A DNA stretch of 64,000 nt from Chthoniobacteraceae bacterium. GTDB taxonomy: Bacteria > Verrucomicrobiota > Verrucomicrobiia > Chthoniobacterales > Chthoniobacteraceae. The notes beneath the pieces were generated by a model, which worked only from the letters and a program-made list of their open reading frames with translations, did no database searches and was not told where the DNA came from. Positions 8,864 to 19,104 of the stretch are shown here, piece after piece. The position numbers were made by a program, and so were the translations under genes. Position 1 is the stretch's first letter. Each line of letters starts with the position of its first letter. Location: contig JAQGOL010000008.1 of assembly GCA_028293625.1 (NCBI GenBank), positions 1 to 64,000 of the forward strand, in the 5' to 3' direction.

Positions 8864-8910
8864 GTTGCAACCAAAAAAAGCCAAATGACTGGAGCCAGGA
8901 GGCCTGATAC

Positions 8911-9660
8911 TCAACGGGTGCTTGCGACCGCTCCCTGAAGTCCGATCGCCGGAACCGGGGCGCTCGCCTTCGCAATGCGCGGGCCATTAAAACGTTGCGC
9001 AAAAACTCCGTCAGCGATCGCATCGGCCAAACGCTCCCGGTAAGCGGGTGTCGCGCAACGGCCTCCCTCGGAGGGATTGCTGAAATAACCGCATTCCACC
9101 AACACTGCCGGGTAATTATTCACACGCAGCACGTGAAAATTGGCCGTGCGCACACCACGCGAACTGGCGCCGGGCACGGACGCCACATTTTTGAGCAGCA
9201 CTTGTGCGAGCGCGCGCGACTCGGGTGATTTATAATAAAGTTCCGTGCCGGAAACAGCCTGACGGGGCGCTTCATTAAAATGGATGCTCACGAAAATCGC
9301 ATTTCTCTGTTTATTGGAAATCTTCGAGCGCGTATCGAGCGGAATAAAGCGGTCGGTGTTCCGGGTCATCACCGTTTTGAATCCCGCTTCGCGCAGCTTT
9401 GGTTCAAGCCGGCGGGCCACATCGAGCGCCGCATCCTTTTCGCTGCCGGCCCATCGGGAACGGGTCCCGTTATCGTGGCCGCCATGACCGGCATCGATGA
9501 CAACAGTTCTAAAAGTGTGACTGGTATCTTTCACGCGCTGGGTGGTCGAACAGGCCGGAAGCAGAACCAGCAATCCGGCCATCAGGAGCGCGGATCGCGC
9601 GTGCCGCTTGCCATTGGAGAACCGGACGGAGATGGTGGCAATGATGTGGCGCAATGTCAT
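8911..9660 (-). CDS. N-acetylmuramoyl-L-alanine amidase (Amidase_3), likely lipoprotein
   Basis: A zinc amidase that cleaves the bond between MurNAc and the stem peptide. The Amidase_3 metal ligands are visible: VVIDAGHGG (His), [14 protein letters not shown] (Glu), VSIHFNEA (His) and the catalytic Glu in LVECGYFSN. The N-terminus has a hydrophobic run ending LLPAC, a plausible lipobox, so the enzyme is probably tethered at a periplasmic membrane face. The ORF track starts at 9702; the ATG at 9660 (MTLRHIIAT) is preferred but still overlaps the divergent DUF255 start. Length after this choice is 249 residues. AmiA/B/C subtype is not assignable. Confidence 0.9.
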   Translation of the reverse strand: MTLRHIIATISVRFSNGKRHARSALLMAGLLVLLPACSTTQRVKDTSHTFRTVVIDAGHGGHDNGTRSRWAGSEKDAALDVARRLEPKLREAGFKTVMTRNTDRFIPLDTRSKISNKQRNAIFVSIHFNEAPRQAVSGTELYYKSPESRALAQVLLKNVASVPGASSRGVRTANFHVLRVNNYPAVLVECGYFSNPSEGGRCATPAYRERLADAIADGVFAQRFNGPRIAKASAPVPAIGLQGAVASTR

Positions 9661-11875
9661 TTTAAGATCCCAAATACACGCGCTGTTTGTCATAGGAGCC
9701 ATTGCCTCTTGTCAAGCAGCCGAACCCGCAAAACCGATGAATTCTGACGCCACCTTCACAAACCATCTGGCAGGCGAGAAATCCCCGTATCTGCTTCAAC
9801 ACCAACATAATCCTGTCGATTGGTATCCATGGGGACCTGCTGCGTTTGAAAAAGCGCGCAATGAACAAAAACCGATCTTTCTCTCGATTGGCTACTCCAC
9901 ATGTCACTGGTGTCACGTAATGGCACACGAGTCGTTTGAAAGTCCGGCAACCGCCGCGCTCATGAACGCGAGCTTTGTGAATATCAAAGTCGACCGGGAA
10001 GAGCGTCCGGATGTCGATCGCGTCTACATGACCTTTGTGCAGGCCACCACCGGCAGTGGCGGCTGGCCAATGAGCGTCTTTCTTACGCCCGATCTCAAAC
10101 CGTTCCTGGGAGGCACCTATTATCCGCCTGAAGACCGTTACGGCCGGCCCGGTTTTCCAACCGTGCTCCAGCGCATCGCCGAGGGATGGAAAAGCGACCA
10201 GAAAAACATCGTCGAACACGGCGATAAAGTCGCCGAGCAGCTCAAGGAATACGCGGGAATCGGCACCCCAACCGAAACCCTCGATGGCGCCCGCGCCGTT
10301 TCGCGCCTGCTTGCCCAGCTGACGCAAAGTTTTGACGGGGAATTTGGCGGGTTCGGGTCCGCCCCGAAGTTTCCACGCCCTGTCACGCTCAATTTCCTTT
10401 TCGATGCCTATGCACGCGGAGCGGCGACTCCGGAGGGGCAGTCGGCGCGGGACATGGCTCTCCTAACCCTCCTAAAGATGGCCAATGGCGGGATGCACGA
10501 TCACATCGGCGGCGGCTTCCATCGCTACTCCGTCGATAAGTTCTGGCACATCCCGCACTTTGAAAAAATGCTCTACGATCAGGCGCAGCTTGCCGTGTCG
10601 TACGTGGACGCATTTCAGATCACCCGCCAACCTCAGTACGAAAAGATTGCCCGCGACATCCTCGATTATGTCCGGCGCGACATGACGGACCAAGGCGGTG
10701 GCTTTTATTCAGCGGAGGATGCCGACAGCGTGATTGCCCATGGCAAACCCGAACATGGCGAAGGCGCTTTTTATATCTGGTCCAGGACGGAAATCGTCGA
10801 GCTCCTGGGAGTGGAAGCCGCCACGCTCTTTAACGGCTTTTACGGGGTCGAAGAGGAGGGCAACGCGCCGAAGGGAAGCGATCCGCAAAACGAGTTCACC
10901 GGCAAAAACACGCTGATTCAACGCATGAGTGTTTCTGAGGCCGCAAAACTTTTCGATAAACCCGAGCCACAGATCGAGGCTTCACTGGCTTTAAGCCGGA
11001 AAAAACTTGGCGAAGTTCGCTCCAAACGGCCGCGTCCGCACCTGGACGACAAAATCATCACGGCCTGGAATGGTCTTATGATTTCGGCATTCGCGCGCGC
11101 CTCCCAGGCATTGGATGAGCCGGCTTATCTGGAAGCGGCCCAACACTCCGCCAGGTTCATCCGTCAGGAACTTTGGAAAAACGGCGCCTTAATCCGCAGC
11201 TATCGGCAGGGCGCGAGTGACGTGGCCGGATTTGTCGATGATTACGCTTTTTTAATCTGGGGATTGCTTGACCTTTACGAAACCGATTTCGATCCCGCAT
11301 GGCTGCGGTGGGCCCTTGAACTTCAGAAAAAACAGGATGCGCTTTTTGGCGATCCCAACCATGGCGGCTATTTCAGCGTCGCGGAAGGCGCCCCCGATAT
11401 CCTGCTCCGCATGAAAGAAGACTACGACGGCGCGGAGCCTTCCCCAAACTCGATCAGCGCGCTCAATCTTCTGCGCCTCGCGCAAATGACGGGCGAATCG
11501 GCCCTTAAGGATCAGGCCATCAAGACGATCACGGCTTTTACCGATCAACTTACCAAGGTGCCAAACGCGATGCCGCTGATGCTTTGCGCGCTCGAAGCTT
11601 CCAAAGCCAAGCCGCGCCAGATCATCATAGCCGGAGCGCGCGACGCTGCCGATACGCGCGCCTTATTAAAGGAAGTACATTCAAGGTTTCTTTCCGGAAA
11701 ACTTCTCCTTCTGGCCGATGGCGGCGAGAATCAAAAATGGCTCGGCGAACGGCTTGAGTTCCTGCGCACCGTCGCACCGATTGAAGGAAAAGCGGCTGCT
11801 TACATCTGTGAAGATTTTGTCTGCCAGCTCCCAACCAGCGACCCGCTCAAAGTGCGGGAACTCCTGAGCAAATAA
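9641..11875 (+). CDS. DUF255 thioredoxin-domain protein (YyaL/SPATA20 family)
   Basis: About 744 residues. After a short hydrophobic leader (MMWRN to SCQAAE) comes the family's thioredoxin-like domain, with [15 protein letters not shown], a redox CHWCH motif and [12 protein letters not shown]. An (alpha/alpha)6-barrel region follows, with [13 protein letters not shown] and [13 protein letters not shown]. The family is widespread and resembles thioredoxin fused to a glycosidase-like barrel; its reaction is not established. Several starts are possible (9542, 9632, 9641, 9644); 9641 is favoured by a CGGAG block nine bases upstream. A cytosolic start at MNSDATF cannot be excluded. The sulfatase gene follows after 6 bases, suggesting co-transcription. 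Confidence 0.9.
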   Translation: MMWRNVILRSQIHALFVIGAIASCQAAEPAKPMNSDATFTNHLAGEKSPYLLQHQHNPVDWYPWGPAAFEKARNEQKPIFLSIGYSTCHWCHVMAHESFESPATAALMNASFVNIKVDREERPDVDRVYMTFVQATTGSGGWPMSVFLTPDLKPFLGGTYYPPEDRYGRPGFPTVLQRIAEGWKSDQKNIVEHGDKVAEQLKEYAGIGTPTETLDGARAVSRLLAQLTQSFDGEFGGFGSAPKFPRPVTLNFLFDAYARGAATPEGQSARDMALLTLLKMANGGMHDHIGGGFHRYSVDKFWHIPHFEKMLYDQAQLAVSYVDAFQITRQPQYEKIARDILDYVRRDMTDQGGGFYSAEDADSVIAHGKPEHGEGAFYIWSRTEIVELLGVEAATLFNGFYGVEEEGNAPKGSDPQNEFTGKNTLIQRMSVSEAAKLFDKPEPQIEASLALSRKKLGEVRSKRPRPHLDDKIITAWNGLMISAFARASQALDEPAYLEAAQHSARFIRQELWKNGALIRSYRQGASDVAGFVDDYAFLIWGLLDLYETDFDPAWLRWALELQKKQDALFGDPNHGGYFSVAEGAPDILLRMKEDYDGAEPSPNSISALNLLRLAQMTGESALKDQAIKTITAFTDQLTKVPNAMPLMLCALEASKAKPRQIIIAGARDAADTRALLKEVHSRFLSGKLLLLADGGENQKWLGERLEFLRTVAPIEGKAAAYICEDFVCQLPTSDPLKVRELLSK

Positions 11876-11881
11876 GCGCCT

Positions 11882-13483
11882 GTGAACCGCACTCCCCTTC
11901 TCTCGTTGCTTTGCGTCTGTTTCCTGGCGCCGGCTCTCTCCGCCGCCGGTCGCAAACCTAACATCCTGCTCATCGTGGCCGACGACATGGGTTACTCGGA
12001 CGCGGGTTGTTATGGAGGAGATATCGCGACGCCGAATTTGGACTCGCTGGCAAAAGATGGTTTGCGTTTTACGCAATTCTACAACACGGCACGCTGCTGG
12101 CCATCGCGAGCGGCAATCCTTACCGGCTACTATGCTCAGGAAGTGCGGCGCGATACAGTGCCCGGCATCCAAAGCGGCTCGCAGGGGAAACGGCCGCAAT
12201 GGGCTCGACTGCTGCCCGAAATGCTTAAGCCACTCGGCTATCGTTCTTATCACTCGGGCAAATGGCATGTTGACGGGCTGCCGATGCAGAACGGGTTCGA
12301 TCATTCCTACAGCCTGAATGATCACGACCGGCATTTCGCGCCACGCCAGCACACCGAGGACGATCTTCCGCTGCCTCCCGTTACCGCCGACAGCGGTTAT
12401 TACACCAGCACTGCCATCGCCGATCACGCGATCAAGTGCCTCCGGGAACACTCGCAGAAATATAGCGCCGAGCCGTTCTTTGAGTTCCTTGCATTCACCG
12501 CGCCGCATTTCCCACTGCAAGCGCCGTTGGAAGATATTGCGCGGTATAAGGAAAAGTATCTTCGCGGCTGGGATGCGATGCGCGAGGAACGCTGGCAGCG
12601 GATGCATTCGATGGGAATTGGCGGCAGCACGCTTTCCCCAATTGAACGGGAAGTCGGACCGCCCTATCCGTTTCCAGCCGCGCTGAAGAAGCTTGGGCCG
12701 AACGAAGTAAACCGGCCGTTGCCGTGGACCGATCTCAACGCGGCGCAACGCGAGCTTCAGTGTGAGAAAATGGCGATCCACGCTGCGATGGTTGACCGGA
12801 TGGACAGGGAAATTGGCCGCGTCCTTGCCGAGATCCAAACGATGGGCGCCACGGAAAACACCCTCGTCTTTTTTCTTTCCGACAATGGAGCAAGCGCGGA
12901 AATGATGGTTCGCGGCGATGGACACGATCCAACTGCCGAATGTGGGACGGGCGCTACTTTCCTCAGCCTCGGGCCGGGCTGGTCAAGCATGGCCAACACT
13001 CCATTCCGGCGCCATAAAACGTGGGTTCATGAAGGAGGCATCTCGACGCCGCTCATTGTGCGCTGGCCGGACGGGATTTCAGCGCGAAACGAACTGCGAT
13101 CCACGCCTGGCCATGTCATCGATCTTCTGCCGACAATCGTCGATGTGGCTGGAGGCAAACCGTTTGAAACATGGAAAGGTCAACCCGTTCCGCCCGCGCC
13201 GGGCAAAAGTCTCGTGCCGCTCTTTGCCAAAGACGGCACCATCGCCCGCGAGTCGATCTGGTGGCTTCACGAAGGCAATCGTGCCTTGCGCGCAGGCGAT
13301 TGGAAGATTGTCGCCGCAGGAAAAGAGAGTCCCTGGGAACTCTACGATCTCAGCTCCGACCGATCGGAAACCAAAAATCTGGCGGCCGAAAACCCGGCAA
13401 AAGTCCGCGAGCTTGCCGCACTTTGGACACAGCAAACGGCGCAATACAACGCCGAGGCCGTCACCCCGGCGGCATCTGAATAG
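11882..13483 (+). CDS. Exported type I sulfatase
   Basis: 533 residues starting at GTG, six bases after the DUF255 gene. A signal peptide (to ALSAAG) precedes the alkaline-phosphatase-fold sulfatase domain: metal-binding VADDMGY (~30), the formylglycine site CWPSR (~71-75) in the C-x-P-S-R form, SGKWHVDG (~123) with the Lys/His substrate pocket, and FFLSDNGAS (~320) with metal ligands. It hydrolyses sulfate esters, probably on algal or host polysaccharides. The cysteine-type site needs an oxygen-dependent formylglycine-generating enzyme, and the SUMF1 protein in this window lacks that enzyme's cysteines, so the activator is probably elsewhere. It converges on the NagB-like gene with a 3-bp gap. 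Confidence 0.93.
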   Translation: MNRTPLLSLLCVCFLAPALSAAGRKPNILLIVADDMGYSDAGCYGGDIATPNLDSLAKDGLRFTQFYNTARCWPSRAAILTGYYAQEVRRDTVPGIQSGSQGKRPQWARLLPEMLKPLGYRSYHSGKWHVDGLPMQNGFDHSYSLNDHDRHFAPRQHTEDDLPLPPVTADSGYYTSTAIADHAIKCLREHSQKYSAEPFFEFLAFTAPHFPLQAPLEDIARYKEKYLRGWDAMREERWQRMHSMGIGGSTLSPIEREVGPPYPFPAALKKLGPNEVNRPLPWTDLNAAQRELQCEKMAIHAAMVDRMDREIGRVLAEIQTMGATENTLVFFLSDNGASAEMMVRGDGHDPTAECGTGATFLSLGPGWSSMANTPFRRHKTWVHEGGISTPLIVRWPDGISARNELRSTPGHVIDLLPTIVDVAGGKPFETWKGQPVPPAPGKSLVPLFAKDGTIARESIWWLHEGNRALRAGDWKIVAAGKESPWELYDLSSDRSETKNLAAENPAKVRELAALWTQQTAQYNAEAVTPAASE

Positions 13484-13486
13484 GTT

Positions 13487-14425
13487 TCAGTGCATCTCCA
13501 CGGCGCAACTCCCTATCCCACCACGGAAATAACTAAAGCGCACATTGGGATGATCGGCCAGAAGCGACATTGGAACACTGGCGTCGGTAAGACGCTTTGA
13601 AATCATAAATGCGGTGAGCCGCTGTCCAAATGGGTTGTCATGGTTGCCGGCGTGCCAGATCGAGACCGTTTCCGCTTTCCATGTTTCAGCCGGGCCAACC
13701 GTAATCGCTTTCACCGGCACGATCGAAATGTTGCCGCCCCCGCTCGTGCGCGCGTTTTGAGCGACCGTAAGCGGATGCAAGTCGACAATCCGGGTAGCCA
13801 GGCTGCGATATTCTTCGGGAGAAGGCGGGGCGTCAGAGTAAGCGCCTTTGCGAGGAAGCGGATCGTTAAATGCCCAATGCTTTACATCCCCCTGCCCGCC
13901 CTGCATGACGGCGCATCGAACGCCGGCATCCCAGCTTTCCCTGTACACGCGCGTATCCGCTTTCGGGAAATGAAGATGCGCGTCGGGAATCTGGAGCTTT
14001 TTTTCTATCCGATTAAAGCACATCTCGCGGTCGGCTCGCTCAAAGCTCAGAGGATGAGTAACGGGAACTTCCTTGCCGGTTGCCACGTCAAACCACTCGT
14101 CCATACCCCAGAAATGCCCGGATCGCAGGTCAAGTCCAAGAGCATTTACGAGGCGGGCCACCAGTGGGAGCTGTTCAGTCGGGCCGATCGGCCCGCAGAT
14201 CCCCACCGGATTATCGGCGCTGCTCTGCTTCCAGGCGGCGATATATTCGAGCGCTTCGGCAAGGTAGAACTCCTCAAGCGTCTCGTAGATGCTGACTTGA
14301 AAACCCGGCCGCGAGAGTTGCAATAAATCAGTCGGAGTCAACCGGGCAGCTTCTTCAATGATAGCTTGATCGATCGTTGTATAGTCCCACCAATCGGGGG
14401 AAATCGCGCTAAGTTTACGAGTCAT
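13487..14425 (-). CDS. NagB-like glucosamine-6-phosphate deaminase/isomerase family protein
   Basis: 312 residues. The core carries the deaminase signatures: GPIGPTEQ phosphate-loop-like segment (~78), WGMDEWF (~107) where the Asp is the proton-shuttling residue, and [14 protein letters not shown] (~180), equivalent to the GxGxDGHIAFNEP active site with conserved Asp and His. A ketose isomerase or deaminase reaction on an amino-sugar phosphate is expected. It is longer than NagB (~266) through N-terminal and mid-domain additions. It is last in a three-gene operon behind a PIG-L deacetylase (20-bp gap) and a Gfo/Idh/MocA oxidoreductase, which supports amino-sugar use. The exact substrate is inferred. 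Confidence 0.82.
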   Translation of the reverse strand: MTRKLSAISPDWWDYTTIDQAIIEEAARLTPTDLLQLSRPGFQVSIYETLEEFYLAEALEYIAAWKQSSADNPVGICGPIGPTEQLPLVARLVNALGLDLRSGHFWGMDEWFDVATGKEVPVTHPLSFERADREMCFNRIEKKLQIPDAHLHFPKADTRVYRESWDAGVRCAVMQGGQGDVKHWAFNDPLPRKGAYSDAPPSPEEYRSLATRIVDLHPLTVAQNARTSGGGNISIVPVKAITVGPAETWKAETVSIWHAGNHDNPFGQRLTAFMISKRLTDASVPMSLLADHPNVRFSYFRGGIGSCAVEMH

Positions 14426-14445
14426 AATGCTGAAATCACTTTTTA

Positions 14446-15228
14446 TTAAGTTTTTAAATCGGAAGTATTAGCCAGATAATAGCCGCCCAATACATCCCGC
14501 AATGGATCCGCCGTTTCCTCGCAAAATCCAAGATGCGAATGGATGCGCCATCCTTCTGCATGACGGAATTTGCCGGAGAGCTTGCCCAGGGTGGAACTAA
14601 AATCGTCCATCGCAGCAAGGTAACTGTCCATCCCCTGCGTTACATCGAGCCACGCCTTCTGGCTGGCGTGACACGCCAGGGCCGCGCGCTTGTGTTCATG
14701 CACGCTGGTGGTATCGACAAAAGTTCCCGGAATAATCCGGCCGCGCAATCCATCCTCCAAACCGTGGGGACTGGCATGATAGAGCGTCACCGGCGTTTGG
14801 ACCGGTTCACGCGATGGAATGCTCATGTAGTTGGGCATCCCCCGGGCGAACGCGGCCGTGACGGCCAATCGCGCCGTGTTCATATGATCCTCCATGTAAT
14901 CCTGTGGCGAATGCGTGAGGATCACCGTGGGCTTTACTTTGCGGATAACCGAGCAGAGACGGCGCAATGTGCGGTTCTCATAGAAGATCTCAAGGTCATT
15001 GCACAACGGGGCGTGCCATTTGGAACCAAGCAGCGCGGCCGCCGACTTTGCCTCCTTGCGGCGAATCCGAATCGTCTCGGCTGTTGTCAGACTCATGCTC
15101 CCAAGCGAGCCGGTTGAAAGATTCAGATAATGGATCTCCCAACCAGCCGCACGCAGCAACAGGAGCGTCCCGGCCATGACAAACTCGACGTCATCGGGAT
15201 GGGCGGCAATGGCAATCGCGGAAGGCAT
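14446..15228 (-). CDS. PIG-L/LmbE family N-deacetylase
   Basis: A 260-residue cytosolic zinc deacetylase. The family motif AAHPDDVEF (~8-16) supplies the first metal ligands and catalytic Asp, and [19 protein letters not shown] (~103-121) supplies the second metal-binding histidine region. Members remove acetyl groups from GlcNAc-type sugars in MshB, BshB and GPI pathways. Its place between an NAD(P)-dependent sugar oxidoreductase and a NagB-like deaminase suggests that the acetylated amino sugar is deacetylated and then deaminated. The upstream gap is 17 bp and the downstream gap 20 bp, so co-transcription is very likely. Confidence 0.9.
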   Translation of the reverse strand: MPSAIAIAAHPDDVEFVMAGTLLLLRAAGWEIHYLNLSTGSLGSMSLTTAETIRIRRKEAKSAAALLGSKWHAPLCNDLEIFYENRTLRRLCSVIRKVKPTVILTHSPQDYMEDHMNTARLAVTAAFARGMPNYMSIPSREPVQTPVTLYHASPHGLEDGLRGRIIPGTFVDTTSVHEHKRAALACHASQKAWLDVTQGMDSYLAAMDDFSSTLGKLSGKFRHAEGWRIHSHLGFCEETADPLRDVLGGYYLANTSDLKT

Positions 15229-15245
15229 AATAACCGCTTATCTGC

Positions 15246-16292
15246 CTAAGCAATTGGGATCTCGCTAATCTTGACCGTGCGCCCTTCGGCGGCCGACTTA
15301 TCAGCCGCCGCGATCACGCGATGGGTTGCAAAGCCATCTGCGAAGCTCGTCAACGGCATCTCCTTATTTTCGTCAATCGCGTTGAAGAAAGCCTGAAATT
15401 GCGTCTGATACGGGTGATCACTCACATCGCCGCTATCGAGCATCTTCATCGAGAGCTCGCTCCATGCGTGCCTGTTCAAACCGCCAAGTTTTTGGGAGTG
15501 AAATTTGTTATCAAGGATGGAACCTTCACTGCCGACCAGGTGTGTGTGAAAATAATAAGGTTGCAAACAGTCAACCACCGCGGCGCACTTCCCGATCGCA
15601 CCGCCGCTAAACTTCAGGAGGCTTGTGCTGGTTGTCGTATATTCATAAGCCGCGAAAATTGGGTTGCGGCTCTGGGTTGAGTAACTTGTGACTTCTTCAA
15701 CAGAGCTATCCATGCAAAGCAACAACGCATCAAGCGCATGGCAGCCAGCTGTGAGCAACGCGCTGCCTCCCAATTCGCGCTTGGTATTCCATCGATACTG
15801 TCCATACCATGGTCCGATGCCGTGATAGTAGTCGATCTCGCCGTAATGCAACCCGCCCACCAACCCTGAATCAATTAACGCCTTGGTTGCCAGAAACTGG
15901 GAAGAATATCGGCACTCAAAGCAAACGCACGTCTTTGCACCCGACTCCTCCGCAGCTTGCTTCATTGCAAGGATATCGGCCCATTCAATGGCAAGCGGTT
16001 TTTCAATGATGATATGTTTGCCTGCCCGTGCCGCCGCGATGAACTGCGCGGCGTGTTGATTTGGGTAGCTGGTAATATCAACGACGTCGATTGACGGATC
16101 GGCAAGCATCGCGGCAAGGTCGTCATATGCGGCAATAGGCGAGCCATGGCGCGCGCTCAGTTCTGCCGATTCAAGCGGACGCGAACTCCAGACCGCGGTC
16201 ACCTGGGCGCGGTCTGTGGCGTTGATTGCAGCGATATGCGCCGTGGCTGCCCAGCCGTAACCGATGACGGCGACGTTGTATTTTTTGTTCAT
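15246..16292 (-). CDS. Gfo/Idh/MocA family sugar oxidoreductase (cytosolic)
   Basis: 348 residues, no signal peptide. The Rossmann fold starts at VAVIGYGWAATAHIAAI, with VVDITSYPNQHA and the EKPLAIEWAD motif (~98-107) carrying the family's lysine. The C-terminal domain includes GGSALLTAGCHALDALL (~177), the substrate-binding helix with the usual His. It is first in the operon with the PIG-L deacetylase and NagB-like protein, all three read leftward. It probably oxidises or epimerises an amino sugar before deacetylation or deamination. It differs from the exported paralogue at 6301 in length and location. Confidence 0.9.
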   Translation of the reverse strand: MNKKYNVAVIGYGWAATAHIAAINATDRAQVTAVWSSRPLESAELSARHGSPIAAYDDLAAMLADPSIDVVDITSYPNQHAAQFIAAARAGKHIIIEKPLAIEWADILAMKQAAEESGAKTCVCFECRYSSQFLATKALIDSGLVGGLHYGEIDYYHGIGPWYGQYRWNTKRELGGSALLTAGCHALDALLLCMDSSVEEVTSYSTQSRNPIFAAYEYTTTSTSLLKFSGGAIGKCAAVVDCLQPYYFHTHLVGSEGSILDNKFHSQKLGGLNRHAWSELSMKMLDSGDVSDHPYQTQFQAFFNAIDENKEMPLTSFADGFATHRVIAAADKSAAEGRTVKISEIPIA

Positions 16293-16459
16293 GTAGGGTA
16301 GATAAAAGCGTTCAGTAGACCTTGAGTTCGACTCTTTAATTAGGCGAGAACTTCATACCCCGGTTTTTCGCTCCGATTCAACCCGTTCCTCCACTTCCGT
16401 CACGCCGCGGCTTGAGATTTGGCGGTCCTGGAACAAGGCCTTTCCAATGCGTGCATCTC

Positions 16460-16494
16460 AAAAAAAAGCGAAGGGCGGCAGATGACTGCCGCCC
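16460..16494 (-). terminator. Rho-independent terminator of the DUF1254/HdeD operon
   Basis: An 8-bp stem (GGGCGGCA/TGCCGCCC, 16473-16480 with 16487-16494) with a 6-base loop. On the minus strand an eight-base T-run follows at 16467-16460. It begins 31 bases after the DUF1254 stop codon. Confidence 0.85.
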
Positions 16495-16525
16495 CTCGAA
16501 CTCTTTTGATGTAAGATTTAGCTCC

Positions 16526-17962
16526 TCAGCCTTCCGTCGCCGAGCCGCGCCGGGGACCAACGATTTTCACGCCAGGCGGCTGCCAGTGCCCATTAAGAAC
16601 CTCGTCCTTGGGCCAATAGAGCCTCATTATCAGCACGAATTTGTCCGCCGGTGCAGGCAACCAATTGGATTCGTTTTCCACCCCCGGGGAGTCGTGCTGG
16701 ATATAAAGATCAAGCGACCCATCGTCGTTGTAATGCAAATTATTGCGAGGACTTACCGTGAAACGATTAAGCGCGTTGGCGGTAAAAAAATACTGACTAT
16801 CATACATCGTCAGTGACCAAAATCCTTGCACCGGTGGAATTTGATCCTTCTCGAAATGAAGCACATAACGATTCAAACCATCGTAATCCTTTCCTTCCGT
16901 ATCAGATTCCGAAATCGGGTAAACCGCATCCTGCGGCCTGTTTGCCCCGAGGCCAATGGCGGTGACAAATGCGCGCTGTAAATAATCCTCGCCGTAAACG
17001 CCTGTCTTCAATGAGAAAGTCCATCCATTAATCTGCACGCCCGCCTCGCTCCTGTGTGCCAGGATCTTGGCCAAAGCCGTTTTCGGTACCTCCTGAACCG
17101 CTTTGGCTGCTTCAGCATCAAGGGCGCTTAGTTCAAACGGGTGACCTGGGCGCAACCCAATAGTAGCCATCCGCTCCAATAGCGGCGCGTCAGCGGCGGT
17201 TGGTGGATTTTTCTCCATCAGCGCGGCCAGCGTTCTGAAATAGGTTTCCGCATCCAGCCGGTTTACCTGATCGCGCACCGCGGTCTTGGCATCGACCGAA
17301 GGATCAACCTTCCCCGCGGGCGGAACATAAGCGGTGCCATAAGCGCTCAATGGAAAGAGTTTATAACGATCCTGTATAGCATGGACGGCAGCATAATCCT
17401 CCGCGGTCCCATTGCAGTAAGTCCGGCCTATAATCCAAATCATTGATGTCGGCGACTTATATTCCTTAAGTCCTTCAGGGACATTGCCGCTCCAGCCGGG
17501 GCCGGTAATCAAGTAGCTTTGGGCGCCCGTTCCCGTTGTGCGTGTTCCTGGAGCTTCAAAGACAGTTGTCCACGCATCGAGCAATGGCATCAGAAAGTAA
17601 CGCCCCGCTTCGTCAGGGATAGTCAGCACAAACGGCTCTGCCGACAGATCCACCCAGGCGGTCGAATAGAGCGTGTCCGCGTTGGGAGCTGTTATATCGC
17701 GAAACGACGCACTCGGATACGTTCGCGAATGGTAAAACTCGCCCATCGGGGCGTGATTCGCCTCCGGCTTGGAGACATTCGTCATGACGCGCCGGGTCAT
17801 CTCCATTGTCACAAGTGGATAGCCAAAAATATATGCTTCTTCGGCGATTGCTTTGGCATCTGCGATCGATTCAACGGCGTGCGCGCCACAGATCGCAATT
17901 CCAACTGAAACAGCAGCCGCTTTTAGTATCGAACTAAAGAACGATTTCCTCATGATTCCCAT
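16526..17962 (-). CDS. Exported DUF1254/DUF1214 protein
   Basis: 478 residues with a signal peptide (cleavage after GAHA, ~28). The N-terminal half has the DUF1254 pattern (AEEAYIFGYPLVTMEMTRRVMTN, then NADTLYSTAWVDLSAEPFVL). The C-terminal half has the DUF1214 pattern (GFWSLTMYDSQYFF, then NRFTVSPRNNLHYNDDGSLDLYIQ, ending NWLPAPADKFVLIMRLYWP). Function is not established; the two domains form a soluble beta-rich periplasmic protein. It follows the HdeD-like gene by 25 bases and ends at a strong terminator, so both are probably one transcript. Two ATGs (17962, 17953) are possible. Confidence 0.9.
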   Translation of the reverse strand: MGIMRKSFFSSILKAAAVSVGIAICGAHAVESIADAKAIAEEAYIFGYPLVTMEMTRRVMTNVSKPEANHAPMGEFYHSRTYPSASFRDITAPNADTLYSTAWVDLSAEPFVLTIPDEAGRYFLMPLLDAWTTVFEAPGTRTTGTGAQSYLITGPGWSGNVPEGLKEYKSPTSMIWIIGRTYCNGTAEDYAAVHAIQDRYKLFPLSAYGTAYVPPAGKVDPSVDAKTAVRDQVNRLDAETYFRTLAALMEKNPPTAADAPLLERMATIGLRPGHPFELSALDAEAAKAVQEVPKTALAKILAHRSEAGVQINGWTFSLKTGVYGEDYLQRAFVTAIGLGANRPQDAVYPISESDTEGKDYDGLNRYVLHFEKDQIPPVQGFWSLTMYDSQYFFTANALNRFTVSPRNNLHYNDDGSLDLYIQHDSPGVENESNWLPAPADKFVLIMRLYWPKDEVLNGHWQPPGVKIVGPRRGSATEG

Positions 17963-17987
17963 TTTCCTTTCCGAGTTTTACCTTGGA

Positions 17988-18557
17988 CTAATGCCAGGAC
18001 GGATCCGGCACGGCTTTCCGCACAATTAAAGAGAACATCACCCACGCCCATCCTCGAAACAGCAGGCCGATACCGAGGCAGACTCCGATAAACCAGAGTC
18101 CCGAAAATGGCCAGCCAGTGAGTAATAAAACGGCCAGGAGAATATCCACCACGCCGCTTAGAACGGCCCAGCCCCAGCCCAGAGCCTTCACAGTAGCAGC
18201 GCCGGCGATGCGATAGATGCCGCCTACAAAAAAGAGCGCCGCCAGGACGAGCGTGAACACAAGCGCGCCTTCAAGGGGCCGCATCACAATGAGGCCGCCT
18301 ACAACGATGTCGAGCACCGCCGCCAGCAACTGGAGCCAGAAGCCGCTCGTGGCATGGTGCCGATAAGCGCTGATGGTCTGTGCCACGCCGGTTGCAAGCA
18401 ACAGGCTCCCGAAAAAGACCATGGTCACAATGGAAGTAGCCATGGCAAAGCTGATAGCGATTGTCCCAATTAGAAGAAGTAATAGCCCCAGTGCCAGAAA
18501 CCATCCCCATTGCCGATGCACTTGCTCCCACTCCTCACGCCCCGCTGCGATATTCAT
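17988..18557 (-). CDS. HdeD family membrane protein (DUF308)
   Basis: 189 residues with six predicted membrane helices arranged as repeats, matching HdeD/DUF308 (WGWFLALGLLLLLIGTIAISFA, then LEGALVFTLVLAALFFVGGIYRI). Relatives are linked to acid resistance in enterobacteria, but the molecular role is unknown. The ORF track starts at 18581; the ATG at 18557 (MNIAAGREEW) is preferred because a strong AGGGGAG ribosome-binding site lies eight bases upstream of it. It is first of a two-gene unit with the DUF1254 gene. Confidence 0.88.
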   Translation of the reverse strand: MNIAAGREEWEQVHRQWGWFLALGLLLLLIGTIAISFAMATSIVTMVFFGSLLLATGVAQTISAYRHHATSGFWLQLLAAVLDIVVGGLIVMRPLEGALVFTLVLAALFFVGGIYRIAGAATVKALGWGWAVLSGVVDILLAVLLLTGWPFSGLWFIGVCLGIGLLFRGWAWVMFSLIVRKAVPDPSWH

Positions 18558-18669
18558 ATAATTCACTCCCCTCCCCTTCATCTACGGGTCCGCTTCTAAA
18601 TGTGACCGCTCGCCGCCGCTTCTTTTTTGCTTGAGTAGCCGGCACTCCCGCCCACTCAATCCTCGGTTA

Positions 18670-19086
18670 ATGAGTAAACCCGTGCAGCATTGGATGATCA
18701 AACAAGAACCGACCACGTATGCGTGGTCCCAGTTCGTGGCCGATGGAAGCACTGCCTGGACAGGAGTCCGAAACTTTCAGGCGCGCAATAATTTGAGGGC
18801 AATGCGCGCCGGGGACCTTGTGCTCTACTACCACAGTGTCGTGGGAAAGCAGGTTGTCGGGATTGCCACGGTCACTCGCGAAACCTATCCCGATCCAACT
18901 GCCAGCGAAGGAAGTTGGGAATGCATTGACCTCGCACCTTTTAAGGCGCTCAATCAGCCCGTTAGTCTGGAGATGATCAAAGCCAACGCCCTCCTTGCCG
19001 GCATTCCTTTGGTTCGCCAATCGCGGCTTTCAGTCATTCCGCTCTCGGCGCTTGAATACGACGAAATTCTCCGGCTCGGGGCTTAA
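18670..19086 (+). CDS. EVE domain protein
   Basis: A small (138-residue) cytoplasmic protein made of one EVE domain, a PUA-like fold that binds modified bases. It opens HWMIKQEPTTYAWSQF, the classical EVE start, followed by TAWTGVRNFQARNNLRAM and GDLVLYYHSV. The ORF track starts at 18631, but the ATG at 18670 (MSKPVQHW) matches the usual N-terminus. EVE proteins are found in RNA/DNA modification and defence contexts; no such neighbours are seen here, and stand-alone EVE genes are common housekeeping genes. Confidence 0.92.
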   Translation: MSKPVQHWMIKQEPTTYAWSQFVADGSTAWTGVRNFQARNNLRAMRAGDLVLYYHSVVGKQVVGIATVTRETYPDPTASEGSWECIDLAPFKALNQPVSLEMIKANALLAGIPLVRQSRLSVIPLSALEYDEILRLGA

Positions 19087-19104
19087 CTGAAGAGATCCGG
19101 ACGG

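Noticed and set aside
11681-12925. 414-residue minus-strand ORF
   Set aside because: Antisense to the DUF255 end and the sulfatase, which carry clear motifs.
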